Source: Brachyspira pilosicoli (GTDB lineage: Bacteria; Spirochaetota; Brachyspiria; Brachyspirales; Brachyspiraceae). Taken from it: a stretch of DNA of 64,000 nucleotides. Positions 1-7,905 of the stretch are shown here, piece by piece (within the stretch, counting starts at the first letter, position 1; every line of letters starts with the position of its first letter). The notes under the pieces are model-generated. The model was not told the origin of the DNA. It saw nothing but the letters and a program-made list of their open reading frames with translations, and searched no databases. Made by a program: the position numbers and the translations under genes. The stretch covers positions 1 through 64,000 of the forward strand of contig NZ_SAXY01000040.1 of the NCBI RefSeq assembly GCF_008016535.1, given 5' to 3'.

Positions 1-4
1 TAAA

Positions 5-841
5 TCAATAATGTGTATATTCTTTTAATTTTTCTCTCAATAATTCTACTGTGATATTTTTATTTAATCGTGAATAAAATTCTCTTTCGTCTATGCCGTG
101 TACTCTTTCTACTACGCCATTGTATCTTGGTGTTGCTATAGGAATATATCTCCTCTCTAATTTATTTTTTAAGCAGTATTCATCAAAAATATTTATTTTA
201 GGAGTATTAATACAGCGATAAGTATATTCTATACCATTGTCCGTTTGTATAGCCTGTATCTTAAAAGGTGAAGTTTTTAAGACATATTTTAAGAAAGATA
301 AAGCACTATAAGGTGTTTTATCCTCATAGATTTGCCTCCAACTATAGCGTGTAGCTAAATCTACTGCAGTGAATTGATAAACTGTTTTTCTGCCTAATTT
401 GATATATTTAGTGTCTATTTGAACTATTTTGCCCTCTTTTTGTATTTTAGAGACAAATTTTCGTTTATCATATCGCTTCTTTTTCTTTTTTGTTTTATAT
501 CTCCAAAGATTATTTCTTTTTAGTACATTCTCTATAGCTGTAACACCTATCTTAATGCCTTCACGATTTAAATATGCTTTAATATAATGCTTACCTCGAT
601 ATTCTTTAGTATAGAGTTCAATAATTAAATTAATAGCTTTTTGATTATTAAAGATATTTGGAGAAGTTTTTGGCTTAGTACTAAAATTAGCGACAGTTCC
701 AGTGTCTTTATATTTTTTAAGCCAAGCATAAAAAGTGGATTTAGGTATTTCTTGTCTCTTTAAAAATCTTTTAATATTTTTAGTTTTTAATGCTTCATCC
801 ACTATAAATAATTTAAATTCTGTGCTATAATCTCTTTTCAT
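5..841 (-). CDS. DDE transposase, IS3/IS481-like, probably C-terminally truncated
   Basis: A 278-residue protein with an N-terminal helix-turn-helix of Hin/IS type (about residues 5-44), a second HTH-like region (70-113) and an integrase catalytic core (about 135-265). The probable catalytic triad is Asp143 (in QIDTKYI), Asp201 (in QTDNG) and Glu245 (in GVVERVH). It would cut and join the ends of its own element. Family members normally continue some 30-40 residues past this point, with a conserved tail around an N-x-x-R-P-H motif. Here the frame ends at TGA after EYTHY, so the copy is probably truncated or frameshifted; the window edge prevents a check. The ATG at 841 has an AAGGA ribosome-binding site six bases upstream that can be buried in a hairpin. 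Confidence 0.85.
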   Translation of the reverse strand: MKRDYSTEFKLFIVDEALKTKNIKRFLKRQEIPKSTFYAWLKKYKDTGTVANFSTKPKTSPNIFNNQKAINLIIELYTKEYRGKHYIKAYLNREGIKIGVTAIENVLKRNNLWRYKTKKKKKRYDKRKFVSKIQKEGKIVQIDTKYIKLGRKTVYQFTAVDLATRYSWRQIYEDKTPYSALSFLKYVLKTSPFKIQAIQTDNGIEYTYRCINTPKINIFDEYCLKNKLERRYIPIATPRYNGVVERVHGIDEREFYSRLNKNITVELLREKLKEYTHY

Positions 842-895
842 AGTAGTATCCTTTTATTTCTTTTTTGTTCAAAATATTATAACAAGGATACTGCT
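842..895 (-). promoter_or_regulatory. Stem-loop that can sequester the transposase ribosome-binding site
   Basis: The minus-strand sequence just before the transposase ATG (853-842, containing the AAGGA site) is complementary at 11 of 12 positions to 895-884, about 30 bases further upstream. A transcript that enters the element from outside would fold this stem and hide the ribosome-binding site. A transcript starting inside the loop would lack the upstream arm. In IS10 and IS50 this arrangement is known to limit transposase made by read-through transcription. Here the function is inferred from the sequence alone. Confidence 0.45.
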
Positions 896-918
896 TTTTT
901 TATACTAAAAAATGTCCA

Positions 919-1398
919 ATATCTCATACTCCTAAACACATTTTTTATAAATAGACTTGACATATAAATCACCCCTTTAATTTAAATAAGGCATAAAACT
1001 TATAGTCAATTATTTAGGTAATTGGTAGAAACATTCATCCGTATTATGAACTTATATAAGAATAAATATTTTGCCCATACATAAGTATAGTGCTTTTTTA
1101 CACTATGTCAATTAAATATAATGAATTTTATTTACACAACCCGCCCTATATATTTTTTACTCCATTTTCAAACAACAAACAAACTTTTTCTTATTATTTC
1201 ATTAAAAAATGCAAAACCCACCCAAGTTTTTATTAATTATTATAATTCCATTTAACGCACGGTTGATGCATTTATACCTATAAAAAAATTACCATTATTA
1301 ACTCACCTATATATTAAAAACATACTCTGCGTGCGGTAAATAATATATTTTTTCTTTTTCTATATTGAAATTTGTACTATTAAGTTTATTATATAATA
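919..1398. other. Gene-free stretch upstream of the secreted protein
   Basis: No convincing reading frame. A short stem-loop (ATAGTG at 1087-1092 with CACTAT at 1101-1106, T-rich loop) is the only clear structure. C-rich patches in otherwise A+T sequence (around 1138-1150 and 1209-1225) resemble one at the right window edge. TTGAAA at 1365-1370, 17 bases before ATTATA at 1388-1393, is a possible promoter that would start transcription essentially at the ATG of the next gene, which has no visible ribosome-binding site. Confidence 0.4.
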
Positions 1399-2154
1399 AT
1401 GAAAAGATTAATAATTATTTTTGCAGTATTTACATTTAATATTTTAAATGCACAATACTATTCATATACCAATATAAAAAATTTACCTCAAAATGAATAT
1501 TTTACCTACAAAGGAATATCTTCTAAAAAAGATAAAGCAATAATTATATACACAGAAACTTCTATCGATAAAAATTACTGGAATATAAAAGAAACTTATA
1601 TTAAAGGAAATGTAACGAACAATTTAAAAGACCCTTTCAAATTGAAAGAAACTTTTCTAACTAATGTAAGAAAATCAGAAAATTACTACACAATAGATTT
1701 AAAAAATATGAGAACAGTGTATGCAAAAAATATCGATTATTATGAGTTTGGAAATATTGAATATACATTTGATATAAGAAAAAAAGTAGACTATACAAAC
1801 GATGCAGGAAGTTTGGCAATATTTTCTATGTATGGAATATATCAAATTGCAAGAGCTTATCCAATAGGCTCTACTAACCAAATGAATATTATTATGCCAA
1901 CATCAAGCCCAGACAGTAAGCTTAGAGCTTATGTTATATATAATGGAATAAAAAAAATAGATATTAACACCAATCAAAAAAATGCTTATGAAATGGAAGT
2001 AAAAATTGAAGGCATACCTTTTTCTATATTTCTTCCAAAAATGGGAGCATATATAGAAGAGAATGATGAATCAAGAAAAATAATAAAATATAATTCTATT
2101 ACTGGAATATTTGATAATATAGATATATATTTAACTGATTATAAATCTAAATAA
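1399..2154 (+). CDS. Secreted protein of unknown function
   Basis: A 251-residue protein with a clear signal peptide (charged MKR, hydrophobic stretch 4-15, likely cleavage after Ala18 in ILNAQ), so it is exported to the periplasm or beyond. The mature part is rich in beta-strand-type sequence and has no catalytic motif I can name. The arrangement of its second half faintly resembles DUF3108-type periplasmic proteins, but this is weak. No Shine-Dalgarno sequence precedes the ATG. The MBL-fold gene follows after 18 bases and may be cotranscribed. Confidence 0.7.
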   Translation: MKRLIIIFAVFTFNILNAQYYSYTNIKNLPQNEYFTYKGISSKKDKAIIIYTETSIDKNYWNIKETYIKGNVTNNLKDPFKLKETFLTNVRKSENYYTIDLKNMRTVYAKNIDYYEFGNIEYTFDIRKKVDYTNDAGSLAIFSMYGIYQIARAYPIGSTNQMNIIMPTSSPDSKLRAYVIYNGIKKIDINTNQKNAYEMEVKIEGIPFSIFLPKMGAYIEENDESRKIIKYNSITGIFDNIDIYLTDYKSK

Positions 2155-2172
2155 AAATTATGGAGAAAAATA

Positions 2173-2799
2173 ATGAGTGAATTAAAAGTAAGCTGTATTA
2201 ACACAAATATGTATGGAATGAACTCTTATATAGTTTCTGTAGAAGATGAAGCTATTATAATAGATATTGCTAAATTGTCATTTGGATATGATGATTATAC
2301 AAAATTATTAGAAGGCAAAAAACTTGTTAATGTATTGTTTACGCATGGGCATTTTGACCATATGTCTGGTGCTGATGATATAAGAGAGATTTACAAAGAT
2401 ACAAAGCATGCTGTACACAAAGATGATTATGATTTCTTTCAAGATGCTAACTTAAATGCAAGCGGTTATTTTGGAAGAGGTATAACATGCCAAAGCCCAG
2501 AAATAAAGTTTAATGATGGGGATACTTTTAAGTTAAAAGACAAAGAGTTTAAGGTAATACATACTCCGGGGCACACAAGAGGAGGAGTTTGCTATTATAC
2601 AGAGGGACACTTATTTTGCGGAGATACTATATTTGCTTATGGTATAGGAAGAACAGATTTTGTTACTGGAAACTATGAGGAACTTGAAAACAGCATAACA
2701 AATATAATATACAAACTTCCAGATGATACATTGCTTTATCCAGGTCATGATGCTTACGGCTTTAAATTATCGCAAAGAAAGAAGATGGGCATAATGTGA
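2173..2799 (+). CDS. MBL-fold metallo-hydrolase (glyoxalase II-like)
   Basis: A 208-residue cytoplasmic protein of the metallo-beta-lactamase superfamily, the size of a stand-alone hydroxyacylglutathione-hydrolase-like enzyme. The zinc motif is THGHFDH (His58, His60, Asp62, His63), followed by His134 (TPGH), Asp151 (FCGD) and His192 (YPGHD), so the whole binuclear metal site is present. Substrate cannot be read from sequence; thioester or lactone hydrolysis is typical for this branch. A GGAG site sits eight bases before the ATG. It lies 18 bases after the secreted-protein gene. Confidence 0.88.
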   Translation: MSELKVSCINTNMYGMNSYIVSVEDEAIIIDIAKLSFGYDDYTKLLEGKKLVNVLFTHGHFDHMSGADDIREIYKDTKHAVHKDDYDFFQDANLNASGYFGRGITCQSPEIKFNDGDTFKLKDKEFKVIHTPGHTRGGVCYYTEGHLFCGDTIFAYGIGRTDFVTGNYEELENSITNIIYKLPDDTLLYPGHDAYGFKLSQRKKMGIM

Positions 2800-2908
2800 T
2801 TTAATAATAGCTGCAGTATATTTAAATCCTTATGGAATTAACAGAGTTTCAAATAATTATGCTTTAAAAAATAGCGATAATTATGCATTAGAAATAGAAA
2901 TATTTTAA
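2795..2908 (+). pseudogene. Possible gene remnant, C-terminal 37 codons only
   Basis: Directly after the MBL gene a frame stays open for 37 codons and ends at TAA (2906-2908). It has a protein-like composition (AAVYLNPYGI, then SNNYALKNSDNYALEIEIF), but no start codon and no ribosome-binding site; a stop lies immediately upstream. This looks like the tail of a lost gene, perhaps of an exported or surface protein, but I cannot name the family. It could be chance. Confidence 0.3.
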
Positions 2909-2975
2909 TATTTTTCTAAAATTAATATAAAAAAATGCTTGACAAAACATAAAAATATCTTAGACTTACGGTATT

Positions 2976-3116
2976 ATGAATATTATGTTTAGTTTAGAAA
3001 ATATAAACCGCACCGCACCGCACCGCACCGCACCGCACCGCACCGCACCGCACCGCACCGCACCGCACCGCACCGCACCGCACCGCACCGCACCGCACCG
3101 CACCGCACCGCACTAA
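2976..3116 (+). CDS. Short ORF built from an RTAPH pentapeptide repeat
   Basis: An ATG at 2976 opens a frame giving MNIMFSLENIN followed by exactly seven RTAPH repeats (3009-3113) and a TAA directly after the array: 46 residues. A five-base repeat unit read in triplets gives a five-residue repeat in every frame, so the array itself is always open. With the present 21 units the frame closes at once. With one unit more, or two fewer, it would run into an 80-codon open stretch that reaches into the next gene. No Shine-Dalgarno sequence is visible. Whether it is translated is unknown. Confidence 0.35.
   Translation: MNIMFSLENINRTAPHRTAPHRTAPHRTAPHRTAPHRTAPHRTAPH
3008..3113. repeat. Perfect pentanucleotide array, CCGCA x 21
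   Basis: Twenty-one uninterrupted copies of CCGCA plus one base, with no mismatch, in a region otherwise almost free of G and C. The lack of any substitution suggests recent expansion or ongoing copy-number change by slipped-strand mispairing. It lies inside the short ORF at 2976 and about 220 bases upstream of the Cys2CysHis repeat protein. Confidence 0.97.
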
Positions 3117-3334
3117 TTTAAACTTTTTATTTAAAATATTTTTTAAGGGCATTTATAATCTTTTTAACTGCCTGTCTTTGCTATTGCAGAAATTATTATA
3201 CATTAAAAAACTATCAGAATTATTTAATAACTTTATATATTTAAATTTCTTTTATAAAACAATTAAATCAATTGCAAAACTTTCAATATTTTTCAAAAAT
3301 TTAATAATAAAAATTTATTTTAAGGAGGCTTTTT

Positions 3335-3589
3335 ATGGCTCAAAATTTTTACTGTGAATATTGCGGTAGGAAATATAATTCTATATTTAGTTTAACATCT
3401 GGTTCTTGTTCTAGACATCCTGATGGAGCAAATAAGGGAAGGCATAAACTTTATGAAGGAAGTGAAAAAACTCAATATTTCTGCAAATACTGCGGTAGGA
3501 AATATAATTCCATATCTGATTTAACATCTAATTATTGTTCTAAACATCCAAATGGAGCAAATAAGGGAAGACATGCACCTGCTTTATAA
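3335..3589 (+). CDS. Small protein with two Cys2-Cys-His zinc-finger-like repeats
   Basis: An 84-residue protein made of two near-identical repeats of about 33 residues. Each has C-x2-C-GRKYNSI, then C-x2-H, then NGANKGRH or DGANKGRH. The putative metal ligands are Cys7, Cys10, Cys25, His28 and Cys50, Cys53, Cys68, His71, spaced like a compact zinc finger. No signal peptide or membrane segment. A strong AAGGAGG ribosome-binding site is at 3322-3328. I do not recognise the family; binding to nucleic acid or protein is a guess. An open frame from the CCGCA array runs into its start. Confidence 0.75.
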   Translation: MAQNFYCEYCGRKYNSIFSLTSGSCSRHPDGANKGRHKLYEGSEKTQYFCKYCGRKYNSISDLTSNYCSKHPNGANKGRHAPAL

Positions 3590-3603
3590 TTGGGGTTAAA
3601 TTT

Positions 3604-3636
3604 AAGCACTTGATAAGTTTGTTTTATCAGGTGCTT
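3604..3636 (+). terminator. Stem-loop after the zinc-finger-like gene
   Basis: Arms 3604-3616 and 3624-3636 pair over 13 positions (AAGCAC with GTGCTT, one G-T wobble, TGATAA with TTATCA), with a seven-base loop. The sequence after it is A/T-rich but not a pure T run, so termination is likely but not certain. Confidence 0.55.
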
Positions 3637-3665
3637 ATAAATATATTTAATTTAAGGAGATTATT

Positions 3666-4811
3666 ATGTCTTTTATAAATATAAATGAATTGTTTAATGA
3701 TAATAATAAAAAAGAAATAGAAATTCCAGATTATCAAAGGGCATATTCTTGGGAAGAAGATCAAATAAAAAGATTTCTTTCAGATATAGAAGAATATATT
3801 GGAAATAAAGAAATTGAGTATTATATGGGGCATTTTTTATTTGAGAAGCATGATAATTCTGATACCTATTATATTATAGACGGACAGCAAAGACTTACTA
3901 CTATAGTAATATTTATGGCTTCCATTATAAACATTATGAATAAAAATAATATATTGGATAACGATATAAAAGATATTTATGATTCTATAAAAAATAAATT
4001 TTCAACAGTTTCATTTGATAACAATAATTTTAGAAAAATAATCGAAAATAATATAAGTAAAAGAGATTTGATTACTTTATCTCAAAAACGAATGCATAAT
4101 GCATATAAAATTTTCACTAATGAATTAAAAAATAAAAAAGATAAACTTAAAGATATGTTTGATATTATTATGAAATCCCGCTGCAGCGAGTATGTCGTAA
4201 GCACAAAATCCCAAGCGGTGCAAATGTTTATATATGAAAATGACAGAGGCAAAAATCCTACCAATTTGGATATACTCAAATCTTTATTTATACATACCAT
4301 ATATATTAATTCAAATAAAAAAGAAGAAATTATAAATGATATTAGTTCAAAATTTGAGGAAATTTTTAAAAGTATTTCAAAGATAGAGGATATTTTAAGC
4401 GAGAATAATTTTTTAGAAATAGCTGTAAAAACATTTTTTAGCGATTTGAAAGAAAGAGGCATAGAACATATAAGAAAATATTTAAATTCCAAAAATGATG
4501 AAGAAGTTCCTAAAAAAATTAAAGATTATGGATATGATTTCAATACAAAAATAGACTTTATAAATGATTTTGTAAATACATTGGTTAAAAATGGAGAATA
4601 TTTAGTAAAATTTGTAAATGAAGATAAAAAATATTTTTATATACATTCTATAATATCATTAGGCATTAATGTTGATATATATCCTTTAATAATATTTCCG
4701 TATAAAAACAATGTAGATGAAAAGACAAAAAAAGATTTTATAGAAATGATAGAAAATATATTAATAAGAAGCAGAGTTATAAATACTAGAAAAAAATATC
4801 TTCCGAATTAA
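3666..4811 (+). CDS. GmrSD/DUF262-type protein, N-terminal part of a frameshifted gene
   Basis: A 381-residue DUF262 (GmrS-like, ParB-fold) domain with PDYQRAYSW (21-29) and the hallmark IDGQQRLTT (71-79). In type IV restriction systems of this family this half binds and hydrolyses nucleotide and directs cutting of modified phage DNA. The expected C-terminal DUF1524 nuclease half is present downstream in another frame. The frames overlap only at 4790-4811, which contains a run of seven A (4790-4796). One more A, or two fewer, would give one continuous protein of about 573 residues. The end RKKYLPN is therefore probably out of frame. The gene is either inactive in this genome or switched by slippage. 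Confidence 0.85.
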   Translation: MSFININELFNDNNKKEIEIPDYQRAYSWEEDQIKRFLSDIEEYIGNKEIEYYMGHFLFEKHDNSDTYYIIDGQQRLTTIVIFMASIINIMNKNNILDNDIKDIYDSIKNKFSTVSFDNNNFRKIIENNISKRDLITLSQKRMHNAYKIFTNELKNKKDKLKDMFDIIMKSRCSEYVVSTKSQAVQMFIYENDRGKNPTNLDILKSLFIHTIYINSNKKEEIINDISSKFEEIFKSISKIEDILSENNFLEIAVKTFFSDLKERGIEHIRKYLNSKNDEEVPKKIKDYGYDFNTKIDFINDFVNTLVKNGEYLVKFVNEDKKYFYIHSIISLGINVDIYPLIIFPYKNNVDEKTKKDFIEMIENILIRSRVINTRKKYLPN

Positions 4812-4831
4812 GATGGAAATACTACTATAGA

Positions 4832-5386
4832 TTGGCTGATGATAATGATGATTATAATATAAATGATTTTGTAAATGATATGTTAAAAGCATTTGAAGAT
4901 GAATATTTTGCTTGGAGCAACAAGAGATATGAAGAATATCTTAATTATGAAATATCTAATCATACTATAAAATTTATATTATGGAAATATGAAAATTATT
5001 TATTGGGAAAAGAATTAAGATACGATGATGATAAAAAAATGCATAATATTAGTATAGAGCATATAGCACCCATTGAGCATCCGAATAAAAAAGATCATGG
5101 ATTTGGTAGATATGACGGTAAATTTAAAAATTTAATAAATAGTTTGGGAAATTGTCTGCTTTTAGATAAAGATATTAATAATGCATTGAAAAATTCAATT
5201 TTTTGCAAAAAACTAAAAGGTTATAATGATCAAGAAGAATTTAAAAAGCTTAAACAGCAGGAAGAAATTATTAATAAATATCTCAATAAAAAAACGGGAA
5301 CTATTAAATCTAATTGGGATAAAAATGCCATAGAAATCAGAAAAGCTAAAATAATTAATACAATGAAAAATATATACATAAAATAG
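4832..5386 (+). pseudogene. DUF1524 HNH-type nuclease half of the same gene
   Basis: This frame is open from 4790; TTG at 4832 is only the first possible start and has no good ribosome-binding site. The 184 residues contain the DUF1524 motif IEHIAP (His77 region) followed by LGNCLLL, typical of the His-Asn-His nuclease half of GmrSD/DUF262-DUF1524 proteins. Residues encoded just upstream in this frame (ISSELRWKYYYR) extend the domain without a break, which shows it was joined to the DUF262 half. As it stands it would be translated only by frameshifting or weak internal initiation. Confidence 0.8.
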
Positions 5387-5814
5387 TTATTGTATATTTT
5401 TTAACGATATTTTGTTAAATTTTATATAAATTATACTTGTATTAGCTTATTGATAATTCTGTCAAACAAATCACAAAAAACGGCAAATATGCTTTTAAAA
5501 TTAATATTGTGCTATATACCTTTATAGCTACTTAAACTGTATATTATAATTTATTTAAAATTTTTATAAAAAAGTTTGCATTTTTTTTATATATAACTAG
5601 GCTTGTCAATATTATCAATATTAAATTAAAATTTTGCAGCAATTAATATTTTTAAGAACAGAATAAAAATGTTATAGCACTATTTCTATTATATTCATTT
5701 AATAGGTTGGTGCTACCGTTCGTTTCAAAAGAACTGTGGGGCTAGTAGCCGCAAATAATTAAAATAAAAACTTATATGACAAAATATAGTTATTTAAGTA
5801 TAAATAAATGCAAT
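5387..5814. repeat. Gene-free stretch with a short copy of the G+C-rich intergenic repeat
   Basis: Mostly featureless A/T sequence. At about 5705-5757 there is a G+C-richer patch (AGAACTGTGGGGCT, then GCCGCAAATAATTAAAA) whose end matches other copies of the R2 intergenic repeat in this window, notably the one ending near 36780 (GCAAATAATTAAAATAA). It appears to be a short or decayed copy. Confidence 0.5.
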
Positions 5815-5845
5815 AAAAAAGCATGTACGTAAAATACATGCTTTT
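5815..5845 (-). terminator. Intrinsic terminator after potD
   Basis: AAAAGCATGTA (5817-5827) and TACATGCTTTT (5835-5845) form an 11-bp stem with a seven-base loop. On the minus strand it is followed by six T residues and lies 20 bases past the potD stop, so it ends the potABCD transcript. It could also work for the opposite strand. Confidence 0.8.
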
Positions 5846-5865
5846 GTTTTCTATGAAAATAATTA

Positions 5866-7068
5866 TTAATTTTCTCTTCTCTTCTTCTTTCTCAAAACTA
5901 TTATAGCTACACATAAAGCTACAACTACCGCCAAAGATATAGGAACAACCCAACCGCCGTAAGTTGAATCATCTGATAATATCTCATTCCAAAGCTCTTC
6001 CATAAGCAAGTTTGTCTCATCTGGCAATGTTATATAAACTTCGCAATTATCAAGAACCTCAGCAGGCGGATATATTAAAGGATTATTTTTTACTTCTTCG
6101 CTCATAATTTCTATAGCAGCATTATTAGGAGAGCCGTAATTAATATACTCTATATTAGCTAAAGCAACTTCTGCCTCGCATAAGAAATTTATATAAAGCT
6201 CAGCAGCCTCAACATTTTGAGCATTTGAAGGTATACATATAGCATCTACAAATAAATTAGCTCCATTCTCTGGTATAACAAATTTTAAATCAGGATTATT
6301 GTCTATCATAGAAAGAGAATCTCCAGCATAATAAACACCAAGTGCCGCCTCACCTGCCTCCATTTTGTCATATATTTCGTCCATTACATAAGCCTGAACC
6401 AAAGGTTTTTGCTCTTTTAATATTCTTGCAGTCTCTCTTAATTCCATTTCATTAGTAGTGTTTAATGAATAGTTTAAATAAGCCTGTGCCACTCCAAAAG
6501 CATCTCTTAGGTTATAATACATAAGTATTTGGCCTTTATATTTATCATTAAAAAGTATATCCCAGTCTACTATATCTTCTGTTACTTTTTTTGTATTATA
6601 TATTATTCCATTGATTCCCCAAGTATATGCTACAGAATATTCGCCTGTTGGGTCATAAAGTTGTTTATAAAATCTCTTGTCTATATTTTTAGCAGCTGGT
6701 ATATTATTATAATTTATTTTTTGTATGAGGTTTTCTTTTATCAATTTTGCTATCATATAATCTGAAGGTATTATTATATCATAAGCAATGCCGCCAACTT
6801 TTAATTTTACATAAAGCTCTTCATTTGAAGCAAAAGTTGAGTAATTTACTTTTATACCTGTAAGCTCTTCAAACTCTTTATTAATATCCATAGATTCATC
6901 AGAACCATCAGATATATACTCGCCCCAGTTGTATACATTTAAAGACATATTCTTATCTTTAAACTTCTGATAGTAGTTTAAATCGAGCTTGCTAGTATCA
7001 AGTCTCTGAGCATTCAATGAATAAAAACACATAGAAACTAATGCAAAACTAAAAAATAATTTTTTCAT
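5866..7068 (-). CDS. potD: Spermidine/putrescine-binding protein PotD, membrane-anchored variant
   Basis: A 400-residue extracytoplasmic solute-binding protein of the polyamine ABC importer. It has a signal peptide (MKKLFFSF, likely cut after LNA at about residue 20), the PotD-type start LNVYNWGEYISDG and the lobe motif YDIIIPSDYM. Unlike typical PotD proteins of about 350 residues, it ends with a hydrophobic segment (about 373-392) and a basic KKKRREN tail, which predicts a C-terminal membrane anchor instead of a lipid anchor. AAAGGAG precedes the ATG. It is the last gene of potA-potB-potC-potD, 24 bases after potC. Confidence 0.9.
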   Translation of the reverse strand: MKKLFFSFALVSMCFYSLNAQRLDTSKLDLNYYQKFKDKNMSLNVYNWGEYISDGSDESMDINKEFEELTGIKVNYSTFASNEELYVKLKVGGIAYDIIIPSDYMIAKLIKENLIQKINYNNIPAAKNIDKRFYKQLYDPTGEYSVAYTWGINGIIYNTKKVTEDIVDWDILFNDKYKGQILMYYNLRDAFGVAQAYLNYSLNTTNEMELRETARILKEQKPLVQAYVMDEIYDKMEAGEAALGVYYAGDSLSMIDNNPDLKFVIPENGANLFVDAICIPSNAQNVEAAELYINFLCEAEVALANIEYINYGSPNNAAIEIMSEEVKNNPLIYPPAEVLDNCEVYITLPDETNLLMEELWNEILSDDSTYGGWVVPISLAVVVALCVAIIVLRKKKRREN

Positions 7069-7092
7069 TTTTTATTATTCTCCTTTTAACTA

Positions 7093-7905
7093 TTAATTAT
7101 TTTTATTGAATTTTCTTTTTAATTGTGTTAAATATTTTTCTTTTTTTATCTCTTTAATATTGATAATAACTAAAGTGATAAGAACTATAGTAAATATTAC
7201 AGTAGATATAGCATTAATTTCTGGGCTTACTCTTTTTCTAGTCATAGAATAAATTGTTATAGGAAGAGTTTGAGAAGTGATGCCAGAAGTAAAATAACTT
7301 ACAACAAAATCATCTAAAGAATAAGTAAGAGCCATTAAAAAACCAGCTATAATACCAGGAAATATATCAGGAATTACAACCTTCCAAAAAGCCAAAGTAG
7401 GAGTGCATCCCAAATCTAATGCTGCTTCATACAAACTATTATCCTGCTGTCTTAATTTTGGAAGAACATTCAATATTACATAAGGTATATTAAAAGTAAT
7501 ATGAGCAAGTATTAAAGTTGTAAAACCGAATTTCAATTTCATTATTACAAACAAAAGCATTAATGAAACACCTGTCACTATTTCAGGATTAATTATAGAT
7601 ATGTAGGTAACACCCATAATAGCACTTTTCATTTTTTTGTTGAAAGAACTTATTCCAATAGCAGCCATAGTTCCTATAATTGTAGCAAGTACAGATGAAA
7701 CAGCAGCTACTATGATTGTGTTAAAAAAAGAAGTTAATATCAAATCATTTGAAAAAAGTCTTTCATACCATTCAAAAGTAAACCCCGTAAAAACTCCGCG
7801 TCCTCTTGCTTTATTGAAAGAGAAAAATATTAGTATAGCTATAGGAGCATATAAAAATAAAAATATAAAAGCAATATATGTTCTAGAGAGTATTTTTTTT
7901 ATCAT
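7093..7905 (-). CDS. potC: Polyamine ABC transporter permease PotC
   Basis: A 270-residue inner-membrane permease with about six transmembrane segments. The cytoplasmic EAA loop that docks on the ATPase is EAALDLGCTPTLAFWKVVIP, about 60-100 residues from the C-terminus as usual. With PotB it forms the channel for spermidine/putrescine uptake. The start overlaps the potB stop by four bases (ATGA), indicating translational coupling. Confidence 0.92.
   Translation of the reverse strand: MIKKILSRTYIAFIFLFLYAPIAILIFFSFNKARGRGVFTGFTFEWYERLFSNDLILTSFFNTIIVAAVSSVLATIIGTMAAIGISSFNKKMKSAIMGVTYISIINPEIVTGVSLMLLFVIMKLKFGFTTLILAHITFNIPYVILNVLPKLRQQDNSLYEAALDLGCTPTLAFWKVVIPDIFPGIIAGFLMALTYSLDDFVVSYFTSGITSQTLPITIYSMTRKRVSPEINAISTVIFTIVLITLVIINIKEIKKEKYLTQLKRKFNKNN

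Larger units (their letters stand above)
1..918 (-). mobile_element. One end of an insertion sequence (IS3/IS481-like)
   Basis: The segment holds a DDE transposase gene and its upstream flank. On the minus strand a plausible terminal sequence begins TGGACA at 918, about 75 bases before the transposase start, with the TG beginning common in IS3/IS481-type elements. The other terminal repeat and any target duplication lie outside the window, so the boundary at 918 is a guess from one end only. The transposase reading frame stops almost at the window edge, so either the element is truncated here or it continues after a frameshift. Confidence 0.5.

Noticed and set aside
3008-3113. CCGCA array as a CRISPR
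   Set aside because: Pure tandem repeat without spacers.
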